From positions 1 through 11,000 of the forward strand of contig JANOPQ010000200.1 in assembly GCA_031421935.1 (NCBI GenBank): DNA of 11,000 bases. Direction: 5' to 3'. The translations under genes and the position numbers were made by a program. Shown here one piece after another: positions 1 to 6,297 of the stretch; position 1 is the first letter of the stretch; each line of letters starts with the position of its first letter. Source of the stretch: JAJTFW01 sp031421935 (GTDB taxonomy: Bacteria > Bacteroidota > Bacteroidia > AKYH767-A > OLB10). The notes under the pieces were generated by a model. It was not told the origin of the DNA, searched no databases, and saw only the letters and a list, made by a program, of their open reading frames with translations.

Positions 1-112
1 GGATCAATTATATTTCCGCCATAATTAAATTTAGTAACTTAGGACTTGCAGCTAGATAATATTACAATATTTATGTAGAAAGACTAAAGTAAAATCCCTC
101 AATAAAATCGTT

Positions 113-122
113 GATAGCTATC
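113..122. repeat. 10-bp perfect palindrome GATAGCTATC
   Basis: A self-complementary decamer in AT-rich non-coding sequence, just before the strong hairpin at 131-181. Similar GATAGCTATC-centred palindromes recur in some Bacteroidota genomes, by general recollection. A regulatory or repeat role here is not shown. Confidence 0.35.
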
Positions 123-130
123 GCGACACC

Positions 131-181
131 AATTTGCCCCAGAAGTACAGTGCGTTGCACAGACTTCTGGGCGCTGCAATT
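131..181. repeat. Strong imperfect hairpin of unknown role
   Basis: The arms CCCAGAAGT (138-146) and ACTTCTGGG (163-171) pair perfectly. An inner stem GTGC (150-153) / GCAC (157-160) closes a GTT loop. An outer stem pairs AATT (131-134) with 178-181 and GC (136-137) with 176-177. That gives about 19 base pairs interrupted by small bulges. There is no T-run directly beside it, so it is not a standard terminator. It lies beyond the terminator of the DUF2795 gene and could be a REP-like repeat, part of a small RNA, or the folded end of a transcript from outside the window. No coding sequence is seen in 1-239. Confidence 0.5.
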
Positions 182-189
182 CAAAAAAG

Positions 190-219
190 AAAAAGCCCAT
201 CATTTACGACGGGCTTTTT
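190..219 (-). terminator. Rho-independent terminator after the DUF2795 gene
   Basis: AAAAAGCCC (190-198) pairs perfectly with GGGCTTTTT (211-219) around a 12-base loop. On the minus strand the hairpin starts about 20 bases after the stop codon and runs into a T-rich tail (TTTTTCTTTTTT). On the plus strand it is also followed by T-rich sequence, so it may stop transcription both ways. Confidence 0.85.
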
Positions 220-239
220 GATTTTTAATAATAGTTTCT

Positions 240-461
240 TTAATATTCGTCTTCGTTGAAGAAGAAATCATCTTTTGTGGGATAATCTGGCCAAATCTCT
301 TCAATATTTTCGTAGGATTCACCTTCGTCTTCTAACTCCTGCAAGTTTTCTATCACTTCCATCGGAGCTCCTGAACGAATGGCATAATCTATCAATTCGT
401 CTTTGGTTGCCGGCCAAGGGGCATCTTCAAGGTGTTGTGCGAGTTCGAGGGTCCAATACAT
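240..461 (-). CDS. DUF2795 family small acidic protein
   Basis: A 73-residue protein, strongly acidic, ending in a run of Asp, Glu and aromatic residues (FFFNEDEY). The N-terminal part, with WTLELAQHLEDAPWPATKDEL, resembles the DUF2795 domain found as a small stand-alone protein across Bacteroidota. The domain has no firmly assigned reaction, so no function is given. No signal peptide or membrane segment is visible, which suggests a cytoplasmic protein. It starts at an ATG without a nearby Shine-Dalgarno; a possible -7 box lies about 70 bases upstream. A strong terminator follows, so it appears to be transcribed alone, perhaps with some read-through from the adenosyltransferase gene 120 bases upstream. 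Family assignment is by recognised sequence pattern. Confidence 0.85.
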   Translation of the reverse strand: MYWTLELAQHLEDAPWPATKDELIDYAIRSGAPMEVIENLQELEDEGESYENIEEIWPDYPTKDDFFFNEDEY

Positions 462-529
462 ATTTTTAACTGATTAATGCGTTATAACGATAAATCTCCT
501 GAATGGTTTAAGCCTTCATGGAGGGCGCG

Positions 530-537
530 CAAAAATA
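530..537 (-). promoter_or_regulatory. Possible -7 box for the DUF2795 gene
   Basis: The minus strand reads TATTTTTG, a perfect match to the Bacteroidota -7 consensus TAnnTTTG, about 70 bases before the DUF2795 start. No TTG lies at the usual -33 distance, so support is partial. AT-rich DNA can give such matches by chance. Confidence 0.3.
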
Positions 538-582
538 ACAAAATGAAACTCTAAAAAGCTAAATATTTCAACTATGTTTTTT

Positions 583-1131
583 TCACAATTTTGGGCTCCA
601 TGGACTTTCAATCACTTTCATGTTCATTCCGAGGAAACGACTGAGTGTGAAGAGATAATCGGATAGACGATTTAGATACACTATAATCTTTTCATTTACA
701 GGTGATTCCTCGTTTAAGTGGGTTACTAACCGCTCGCATCTACGGCAAACACAACGGGCAATATGCGTAAATGAAACGGTGGTATTTCCTCCTGGTAAAA
801 TAAATGATTTTAATTCGGGCAAGAGCGATGTCATTCGATCTATTTCTTTTTCAAGCACTTCAATATCCTCAGATTTAATCTCAGGCAATTTCATTCTTCT
901 TTTCTCTGGATCACTCGCTAAATGAGACCCGATGGTGAATAAACGATCTTGAATCTCTAGCAAGGTGTTGATACTCTGCTTATCAATTTCCTGATCGCGA
1001 ATTAATCCTATGTATGAATTTAATTCATCAACCGTTCCATAGGCTTCAATTCGGATATGATGCTTTGGAACGCGTGTCCCACCAATGAGGGAAGTTTGAC
1101 CTGAATCACCTGTTTTCGTGTAAATTTTCAT
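583..1131 (-). CDS. pduO: PduO-type cob(I)alamin adenosyltransferase
   Basis: Transfers the adenosyl group of ATP to cob(I)alamin (or cob(I)yrinic acid a,c-diamide) to make adenosylcobalamin. The 182-residue length is normal for the trimeric PduO/MMAB family. The N-terminal ATP-binding signature YTKTGDSGQTSL starts at residue 4, followed by AYGTVDELNSYIG (30-42), LPGG (112-115), the helix RCVCRRCER (126-134) and YLNRLSDYLFTLSR (152-165). Cys127, Cys129 and Cys132 in the RCVCRRCER helix are a local oddity. The ATG at 1131 gives the usual MKIYTKTGD start; a TTG two codons upstream overlaps the stop of the ABC gene and is less likely. It begins 2 bases after that stop, so translation is probably coupled. 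No other cobalamin gene is in the window; the symbol denotes the family, not a pdu operon. Confidence 0.92.
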   Translation of the reverse strand: MKIYTKTGDSGQTSLIGGTRVPKHHIRIEAYGTVDELNSYIGLIRDQEIDKQSINTLLEIQDRLFTIGSHLASDPEKRRMKLPEIKSEDIEVLEKEIDRMTSLLPELKSFILPGGNTTVSFTHIARCVCRRCERLVTHLNEESPVNEKIIVYLNRLSDYLFTLSRFLGMNMKVIESPWSPKL

Positions 1132-1133
1132 AC

Positions 1134-1865
1134 TCAAGCGTTGATCTGGTTAATAATCGGATTCGGATTTTTTTGGTCCGACTCTACCATTCCATCTTTC
1201 AATCGAACAATGCGATGGGCGTGTCGGGCAATATCCTCTTCGTGTGTCACCAAAATTACGGTATTCCCTTTATCGTGGATATCCGCTAATAAAGCCATAA
1301 TTTCTATTGATGTTTTGGAATCTAAGTTTCCGGTTGGCTCATCGGCAAGAATGATGGCTGGCTTCGTCACCAAAGCTCTAGCAATAGCTACACGTTGACG
1401 TTGTCCGCCTGAAAGTTCATTGGGTCGATGCGTTACACGATCACCTAATCCAACGTCTTGAAGCGATTTCAATGCACGTGCTTGACGCTCTTCACGACTC
1501 ACGCCAGCATAAACCAAGGGAAGAGCAACATTATCGAGAGCAGTAGAGCGTGGAAGTAAATTAAAAGTTTGAAAAACGAAACCAATTTGCTTGTTACGAA
1601 TTTCCGCTAGCTGATTATCGCTAAGTCGGGAAACGTCAATATTGTTGAGTTGATACTCACCACCGGAAGGTGTATCGAGACAACCCAATACATTCATCAA
1701 TGTAGATTTTCCAGATCCCGATGATCCCATCAATGCCACATATTCATTCTTAGCAATAGAAAGTGTAATGGAACGCAATGCATAAATGGTTTCTAATCCG
1801 ACTTTATAAACTCTGGAAATATTTTTTACCTGAATTATGTTATCCACTCTGTTGCTTTTTTTCAA
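1134..1865 (-). CDS. ABC transporter ATP-binding protein, MacB/LolD type
   Basis: The ATP-hydrolysing subunit of an ABC system of the MacB/LolD/FtsE class, which powers lipoprotein or export machinery rather than nutrient uptake. All motifs are intact: Walker A GSSGSGKST (47-55), Q-loop Gln99, signature LSGGQ (151-155), Walker B IILADEP (171-177) with Glu176, and H-loop His208. The insertion after Walker B (TGNLDS) is typical of this class. At 243 residues it is one nucleotide-binding domain with no membrane part. No permease gene lies next to it, so its partner must be encoded elsewhere. The start is uncertain: no in-frame ATG exists; TTG at 1865 and GTG at 1847 are the candidates. A possible -7 box overlaps the TTG, which would favour the GTG. 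The adenosyltransferase follows 2 bases after the stop. Confidence 0.9.
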   Translation of the reverse strand: MKKSNRVDNIIQVKNISRVYKVGLETIYALRSITLSIAKNEYVALMGSSGSGKSTLMNVLGCLDTPSGGEYQLNNIDVSRLSDNQLAEIRNKQIGFVFQTFNLLPRSTALDNVALPLVYAGVSREERQARALKSLQDVGLGDRVTHRPNELSGGQRQRVAIARALVTKPAIILADEPTGNLDSKTSIEIMALLADIHDKGNTVILVTHEEDIARHAHRIVRLKDGMVESDQKNPNPIINQINA

Positions 1866-1870
1866 AAATA
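1863..1870 (-). promoter_or_regulatory. Possible -7 box at the ABC gene start
   Basis: The minus strand reads TATTTTTG, matching TAnnTTTG, and overlaps the TTG candidate start codon (1863-1865). If it is used, transcription begins downstream of that TTG and the GTG at 1847 becomes the start. No TTG -33 element is seen at the expected spacing. Confidence 0.25.
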
Positions 1871-1972
1871 AGAAAGAATGCGATTCGACGGATTCGGGTG
1901 AGGGTGAGAATTGAACGATTGAGGTGCAAATTTGAAGTTTCTGGACAAGTTCACCTAAAAAGATTGATTTAC

Positions 1973-2767
1973 TTAATACCGAATTACGAAATTCTCCTTG
2001 CTGAGATCCTTACTTACAAACAAAATTCCCATCATGAAAATATCGATACTCAAGCTATAGCGTTTGTCGGCGATGAGTTGCTGCCAAGTTTGGCGCATTT
2101 CATCCGACCAATTAATATCATCCAACACAATGATAGCATCCTTACTTAATCTCGGCAAACACATTTCAATGTATTGTAAGGTGGGCTGAAGTTGATGGTG
2201 TCCATCTACAAAAAGCAAATCAATTTCAGTTATTTTCTCCAATAATGTTGGCAAAGATTTTTCAAAAGATCCTACTAACAATTCGATTTTATAATGCGGA
2301 AACTGATTAAAATTTTCTTGTGCTATACGAGCTGTTTCAGGGCAACCTTCTAACGTAAAAACTTTGGCAGATGAATTTCCCGCCGCTTGATAGAGTGCAG
2401 AAATACCGAGTGAAGTTCCCAGTTCAACGATAGTTAATGGTTTTAAATAATTGACCAACCGAAACAATATGCGCGCATAACGGGGAGGTTTAGACGCATT
2501 TTTAACTATGTAAGAAACTGATAATTCATTGAATACTTGGCCTCCAAAACCAGCTCCAAAGTCTAAGACTTTAATTTTACGTCTATCATTTTTTAAGCTA
2601 TTTCGTAACTTTTCGATGGGCTTAAGGAGATCATATTTACGATCACGTTTAAAAACATACTCGTTTAATTGATAGGCAAAAGGTGCTTGTAACCCATGAC
2701 GATTGGTCGCTTTTAGATAATAGCTGCAAAAACGATAAACGAAAGAAAGGGTGGAGCCTAGTTTCAT
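1973..2767 (-). CDS. Class I SAM-dependent methyltransferase
   Basis: A probable cytoplasmic O-methyltransferase with a Rossmann fold; the substrate is unknown. From the ATG at 2767 it has 264 residues. The SAM-binding motif I is VELGTSLGIS (114-123), the acidic end of strand 2 is LEG around Glu140, VDGHH (187-191) is the motif shared with type-3 O-methyltransferase-like proteins, and LDDINWSD (215-222) follows. The N-terminal half carries RHGLQAPFAYQL (23-34) and VLDFGAGFG (67-75), a pre-domain seen in Bacteroidota members of this group. A GTG three codons upstream would lengthen it by three residues, but the likely -7 box overlaps it, so the ATG is preferred. It is followed after about 107 bases by the ABC gene and may be transcribed alone or with it. 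Confidence 0.88.
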   Translation of the reverse strand: MKLGSTLSFVYRFCSYYLKATNRHGLQAPFAYQLNEYVFKRDRKYDLLKPIEKLRNSLKNDRRKIKVLDFGAGFGGQVFNELSVSYIVKNASKPPRYARILFRLVNYLKPLTIVELGTSLGISALYQAAGNSSAKVFTLEGCPETARIAQENFNQFPHYKIELLVGSFEKSLPTLLEKITEIDLLFVDGHHQLQPTLQYIEMCLPRLSKDAIIVLDDINWSDEMRQTWQQLIADKRYSLSIDIFMMGILFVSKDLSKENFVIRY

Positions 2768-2775
2768 GAAGAGCA

Positions 2776-2804
2776 CAAAGATCGTTCAAAAAAGCAAATG
2801 CCAA
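2776..2804 (-). promoter_or_regulatory. Likely promoter of the methyltransferase gene
   Basis: On the minus strand TTG (2802-2804) is followed after 18 bases by GATCTTTG (2776-2783), one mismatch from the Bacteroidota TTG-N19-TAnnTTTG pattern. The box ends 8 bases before the ATG at 2767, implying a very short or absent leader. Confidence 0.4.
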
Positions 2805-2873
2805 TATTCACAATACAAAATTCAAGCATTCGACTCACAATTAGTTAGGTTTGGATGCTCCTTACGATAGATA

Positions 2874-3119
2874 CTATTTTGTGTTGCTTCCAAGCTTCAA
2901 TATAGCAACTACTGAAATATCTTCATCAATCAACGGCCAATGGATTCCGTAACCAGAAGGAGAAATTTTATAAAAATTCCTTTGAAACTCATCCGCATGT
3001 TTTAGTTTTTTAGAAATATCATCCAACGACACTTTGATCTGCTTGCCGTCTATTAACAATAAAAGACTAGATTGATCAAACGAAATATTCTGAATGGTGT
3101 GTGAAGTGATCATACTCAT
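2874..3119 (-). CDS. DUF2442 domain protein, partner of the DUF4160 gene
   Basis: An 81-residue soluble protein. The C-terminal half contains YGIHWPLIDEDIS (57-69), the hallmark of DUF2442 (a G-IHWP-lDEDlS block), and the N-terminal half looks like short beta strands. No signal peptide or membrane segment is present. DUF2442 genes commonly stand next to DUF4160 genes, as here with a 17-base gap, and the pair has a toxin-antitoxin-like layout. No enzymatic activity is established and no catalytic residues can be named. Start: ATG at 3119, with a second ATG two codons later (M3) equally possible. It shares the DUF4160 promoter; no terminator is evident downstream. Confidence 0.82.
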   Translation of the reverse strand: MSMITSHTIQNISFDQSSLLLLIDGKQIKVSLDDISKKLKHADEFQRNFYKISPSGYGIHWPLIDEDISVVAILKLGSNTK

Positions 3120-3136
3120 TTATTAAAGTTTAAATT

Positions 3137-3364
3137 CTAAGCTTCAACGATAAGATCAAAGTGTTGGTATATTATCTTCTTAATTTCTCTTTTGGCCCCC
3201 GGAGTTAAATTATATTCACAAGCTTCCTTAATTTCTACATCGTCTATTAACAGCCAAAACTTACATTCCATATCACCCTTTTCTGCATGCACGTGAATTG
3301 GCTCTAACCCTTCATTCGAATAAAAGAAGAGCCGCCAGCCATAAATGAATAGTATTGTTGGCAT
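3137..3364 (-). CDS. DUF4160 domain protein
   Basis: A 75-residue protein beginning MPTILFIYGWRLFFYSNEG, the usual opening of DUF4160. The family's EPxHVHxxxG block appears as EPIHVHAEKGD (21-31), followed by a KFWL segment (35-38) and a basic C-terminal helix (residues 54-70). The conserved HVH histidines suggest metal or nucleic-acid contact, but that is inference. It is the first gene of a two-gene unit with DUF2442. The ATG at 3364 lies 7 bases from a perfect -7 box, so the transcript probably has almost no leader. The organisation resembles small toxin-antitoxin modules. Which partner, if either, is toxic cannot be told from sequence. Confidence 0.85.
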   Translation of the reverse strand: MPTILFIYGWRLFFYSNEGLEPIHVHAEKGDMECKFWLLIDDVEIKEACEYNLTPGAKREIKKIIYQHFDLIVEA

Positions 3365-3371
3365 ATTTAAT

Positions 3372-3401
3372 CAAAGGTAAGAAATAATATCCTTCCCACA
3401 A
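3372..3401 (-). promoter_or_regulatory. Promoter of the DUF4160-DUF2442 unit
   Basis: The best promoter in the window. On the minus strand TTG (3399-3401), a 19-base spacer and TACCTTTG (3372-3379) match the Bacteroidota sigma-A consensus TTG-N19-TAnnTTTG exactly. The box ends 7 bases before the ATG, placing the start site at or just before the start codon. The rest of the gap to the sulfatase gene holds nothing else recognisable. Confidence 0.65.
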
Positions 3402-3485
3402 CTTGCCTTAAATGTCAAATAGTACGGTAAAAGAGTCATCTTGAGCACCAAACAACTTTAGACAATACCATTTCAACCCTTGACA

Positions 3486-5081
3486 TTAATCTACTTTCAA
3501 AAGTTTCACTGCCTTTTTTGATGGGTCATTAGTGAAATACAAAAAATAAAGTCCAGGATCTAGATAAGAAAGATTCCATACTCCAGAGTATGCTACTTGA
3601 ACTGACTGCCCAAGCATGTCACGCAATTCCAATAAATCATTTTCATGATTCTCCCATTGAATATTCACAAAATCAGTGAAAGGATTAGGAAATAATTCAA
3701 TACTCTTTGATTCGTCAATCCATTCAGGTGTCGATTGCAAAACATTGCAAGTAGAAAGATTCAACAATGCATTTAATTCATTGCACAAATAATTGTATTG
3801 TTGCAATTGGATGGAAGTTAAATTCTGATTAAACAAATTATTTTGTTCAAGTGAATCTGTAGTCAAATCATAAAAACGAGTAGTACCTGAATCAAACTTC
3901 ATCAGCTTATGTGTTTTTGTTTTCATCGCTTTTGCATCAGTTGGTACGGTGTTTACTCGAAACTGCTCGGTGAAAATCCAATCGCGCACATCGGCGGTAT
4001 CGTTCCTGATAATTGGATATAAACTTTTACTATCGATGGGCAATTTTGAAGCGGGAATAAAATTTATCCAATTCGAAAATCCTGAAAGATCGAGGATGGT
4101 TGCAAACAAATCGGGAGTAGAAACTAACGCATCACTTTGTCGACCCGGGTTTACCACCGACGGACCAGAAATAATCATAGGCACACGAATCCCTGGCTCA
4201 TACACAGTCCCTTTGGCATGTGTAGAATCAATTATTTGAGCAATGGATCGCTCTTCTCCATTGTCACCCATAAAAATAATGTTCGTGCTATCTCTCAAAT
4301 TATTTGCATCCAAATACTGAAAAAGTCGACCTAACTCTGAATCCATGGCCTCCACCATTGCTTTAAAGTACTCTTTTGGATTTGCATTGATATGCGCTTG
4401 TGTCCCCGACAAATTAGCATAAGAATGCAGATTTGCAGGAGGAAGATGAAATGGTGAGTGTGGTGCATTAAAAGCAACCCATAGAAAAAATGGATTTGAA
4501 TTAGAGATTGTATCCAACCAATTGATGGCATCATCTATGACTTGGGTAGTTGCGTAATTTGCAACTGTATCTACAACACCATTTTTTATTCGAGTCCAAT
4601 TAAAATAATCACCGATGGCACCATTAAAATTCCCTGAGTATAAATCGTATCCCATATAATTAGGGAACGAACGTTGAGCTATAGGAGTTGCTGTATGCAA
4701 ATGCCATTTTCCAACATTTGCCGTTTCATATTGCACAGGAGAAAAGTCGCGCAAGAGTCGGGCTACACTTCTTTCAGCCGTATCCAGTTGTGGTGAACTT
4801 GCATTGGTGATTACTTCACCTACACCCGTTCGAAAACCATAGCGACCTGTAAATAAAGCTGCACGAGTTGGAGAACAAACAGGATTTGCCCATGCATTAT
4901 TAAATTGCACCCCTTGCGCTAATAAACTCCGAATCGTAGGTGTTGGGGTAGTATCTCCAAAATTTGGGTAATAACCTAGATAATCGGTTCCTAAATCATC
5001 GGCAATAATGATGATGGTGTTCTTTTGCGCAAGAGTTAATTGAAATGAAAAAACAAATAGCAGGATTATAATTTTTTTCAT
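3486..5081 (-). CDS. Secreted sulfatase with T9SS type A sorting domain
   Basis: An arylsulfatase-superfamily hydrolase predicted to cleave sulfate esters, probably from a sulfated glycan; the substrate is unknown. The order is a signal peptide (about 1-18, cut near LA|Q), the sulfatase domain (about 20-430) and a C-terminal sorting domain (463-531) starting LFPNPFTD and ending KLLKVD. Metal-binding Asp28-Asp29 and Asp273-Asn274 are present, and CSPTR (69-73) holds Cys69, expected to mature to formylglycine. Lys125 and His127 (GKWHLH), His208 and Lys290 complete the usual active site. The sorting domain implies export through the outer membrane and release or surface attachment. No maturase (formylglycine-generating enzyme), SusCD pair or carbohydrate gene is adjacent. 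The ATG at 5081 is followed directly by a good signal peptide. The upstream gap carries an inverted repeat reaching the start codon. Confidence 0.93.
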   Translation of the reverse strand: MKKIIILLFVFSFQLTLAQKNTIIIIADDLGTDYLGYYPNFGDTTPTPTIRSLLAQGVQFNNAWANPVCSPTRAALFTGRYGFRTGVGEVITNASSPQLDTAERSVARLLRDFSPVQYETANVGKWHLHTATPIAQRSFPNYMGYDLYSGNFNGAIGDYFNWTRIKNGVVDTVANYATTQVIDDAINWLDTISNSNPFFLWVAFNAPHSPFHLPPANLHSYANLSGTQAHINANPKEYFKAMVEAMDSELGRLFQYLDANNLRDSTNIIFMGDNGEERSIAQIIDSTHAKGTVYEPGIRVPMIISGPSVVNPGRQSDALVSTPDLFATILDLSGFSNWINFIPASKLPIDSKSLYPIIRNDTADVRDWIFTEQFRVNTVPTDAKAMKTKTHKLMKFDSGTTRFYDLTTDSLEQNNLFNQNLTSIQLQQYNYLCNELNALLNLSTCNVLQSTPEWIDESKSIELFPNPFTDFVNIQWENHENDLLELRDMLGQSVQVAYSGVWNLSYLDPGLYFLYFTNDPSKKAVKLLKVD

Positions 5082-5152
5082 GGGTTGATGATTGAGATAT
5101 TTTGGAGTTAATTCCTCAAGTAAAGTTTAATGATGAGTAAACAATCAACCCA
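5081..5152. repeat. 9-bp inverted repeat spanning the TerC-sulfatase gap
   Basis: TGGGTTGAT (5081-5089) and ATCAACCCA (5144-5152) are perfect inverted copies 54 bases apart. In the sulfatase mRNA the 3' arm covers the eight bases before the start codon plus its A, so pairing would bury the start. There is no T-run after the second arm on the minus strand, so it is not a plain terminator. It may be an operator or a translation-controlling stem; chance cannot be excluded. Confidence 0.45.
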
Positions 5153-5156
5153 CATT

Positions 5157-6071
5157 TTACTCTTCTCTATTTTTCAACTGAGAAAGCAAAATACTTACTG
5201 CCAAGACCATCACGACTACAAACAATGCCCATTCTACAGGGATATGATAGAATTTTGAAATCAACATTTTAATTCCCACAAATGAAAGAATGATGGCTAA
5301 ACCGTATTTCAAATACTTAAATAAATCCATCATACCGCTCAATGCAAAAAACAAAGAACGGAGTCCGAGGATGGCGAAGACATTACTCGTATAAACGATA
5401 AATGGATCGCTGCTGATGGACAATACCGCAGGAATTGAATCTACTGCAAAAACTAAATCTGTAAAATCAACAACTACTAAAACAATGAATAAAGGTGTAG
5501 CTACCCACTTTAAATTTTCCTTTACGAAGAAATATTTTCCATGATACTTATCGGTAACAGGCAATACCGCCTTACACGCACGCACAAAAATATTTCGATC
5601 TAGTTGAGGATCTTCATCGTCTTTTTGAAACAACATCTTGATACCTGTAAAAAGTAAAATACCACCAAAGATGTAAATCATCCAATCGAATTTATCGAAC
5701 AAAGCAATCCCCACTACAATGAAAGTTCCTCTTAAAATAAGAGCTCCTAAAATTCCCCAAAACAGAACACGATGTTGGTACATCTTCGGAACTTTGAAAT
5801 AATTAAAGATGACAATAAACACAAACAAATTATCGACACTCAACGACCATTCAATCACATATCCAGTTAAAAATTCAAATGCTTTTACGGGTCCGAACCA
5901 ATAATATACCAAGCCATTAAACGCCATCGCCAGCGACGACCAAAATGCCACCCATAAAATGGATTCTTTAAAAGTAACTTCCTTTTCCTTTTTGTTTATA
6001 ATGAGTAAATCAAAAGCCAGCATGGCCAGAATGAACACATTAAATCCAACCCAAAACATACTGTTTTCCAT
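5157..6071 (-). CDS. TerC/Alx family integral membrane protein
   Basis: A 304-residue polytopic inner-membrane protein with about nine hydrophobic helices, the normal size for this family. The two family signatures are intact: YVIEWSLSVDNLFVF (71-85), with Glu74 and Asp80, and VDFTDLVFAVDSIPAVLSIS (201-220), with Asp202, Asp205 and Asp211. The charged segment of about 149-162 is a cytoplasmic loop. TSNVFAILGLRSLFFAL (228-244) follows. Relatives such as E. coli Alx and bacterial TerC are tied to manganese export or metalation of exported proteins; the metal here is inferred. The ATG at 6071 sits 4 bases after a -7 box, consistent with a leaderless message. No tellurite (ter) operon genes are nearby. 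The sulfatase lies 75 bases downstream without an obvious terminator between. Confidence 0.93.
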   Translation of the reverse strand: MENSMFWVGFNVFILAMLAFDLLIINKKEKEVTFKESILWVAFWSSLAMAFNGLVYYWFGPVKAFEFLTGYVIEWSLSVDNLFVFIVIFNYFKVPKMYQHRVLFWGILGALILRGTFIVVGIALFDKFDWMIYIFGGILLFTGIKMLFQKDDEDPQLDRNIFVRACKAVLPVTDKYHGKYFFVKENLKWVATPLFIVLVVVDFTDLVFAVDSIPAVLSISSDPFIVYTSNVFAILGLRSLFFALSGMMDLFKYLKYGLAIILSFVGIKMLISKFYHIPVEWALFVVVMVLAVSILLSQLKNREE

Positions 6072-6075
6072 TTTG

Positions 6076-6083
6076 CAAAAGTA
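6076..6083 (-). promoter_or_regulatory. Possible -7 box of the TerC-family gene
   Basis: The minus strand reads TACTTTTG, a perfect TAnnTTTG match ending 4 bases before the ATG. No TTG is at the expected -33 spacing. If it is used, the transcript starts at or inside the start codon region. Confidence 0.4.
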
Positions 6084-6160
6084 GTAATACTGTTGAATTA
6101 TTGGTTTAGGTCAATAATATTATTGGAATGATCCAGTTTAAAACTGCCTAAGCTTATACT

Positions 6161-6219
6161 ATTGGACTGTATCATAATTCTATATTTTTCCATGTCTAAG
6201 GAGAAAGATAAAGTCCAAT
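6161..6219. repeat. 8-bp inverted repeat in the TerC upstream gap
   Basis: ATTGGACT (6161-6168) and AGTCCAAT (6212-6219) are perfect inverted copies separated by 43 AT-rich bases. They lie in the 226-base gap upstream of the TerC-family gene, which otherwise holds only the -7 box and the GC-rich patch near 6260-6297. The long loop makes a stable hairpin unlikely. It could be an operator or coincidence. Confidence 0.25.
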
Positions 6220-6257
6220 CTAAGATTATAAAATTTTAGTCACATAAAAATTACATT

Positions 6258-6281
6258 TAAACGCAGCGTTAGCAGCGTTTA
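6258..6281 (-). terminator. Possible weak terminator after the holB-ricT-gldH block
   Basis: TAAACGC (6258-6264) pairs with GCGTTTA (6275-6281) around a 10-base loop. On the minus strand a short T-run (ATTTTTA) follows a few bases later. It lies about 17 bases after the stop of the thioredoxin-fold gene. The same GC-rich patch carries repeated GCAGCG units, so an alternative reading is a degenerate repeat. Confidence 0.35.
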
Positions 6282-6297
6282 GGCAGCGGGCGCAGGG

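Noticed and set aside
496..500. AGGAG on the minus strand as a ribosome site for DUF2795
   Set aside because: It is about 35 bases from the start codon, too far to act, and Bacteroidota rarely use Shine-Dalgarno sites.
1778..2149. Plus-strand open frame of 123 codons
   Set aside because: It runs antisense to the ABC and methyltransferase genes and has no recognisable domain; both minus-strand genes carry clear motifs.
3949..4534. Several short frames inside the sulfatase gene
   Set aside because: They overlap an intact sulfatase with all motifs in order; no frameshift or second gene is needed.
6072..6297. Manganese riboswitch (yybP-ykoY) upstream of the TerC-family gene
   Set aside because: TerC/Alx genes in other phyla can carry one, but no matching core is seen, and the -7 box 4 bases from the ATG would leave no leader to hold it.
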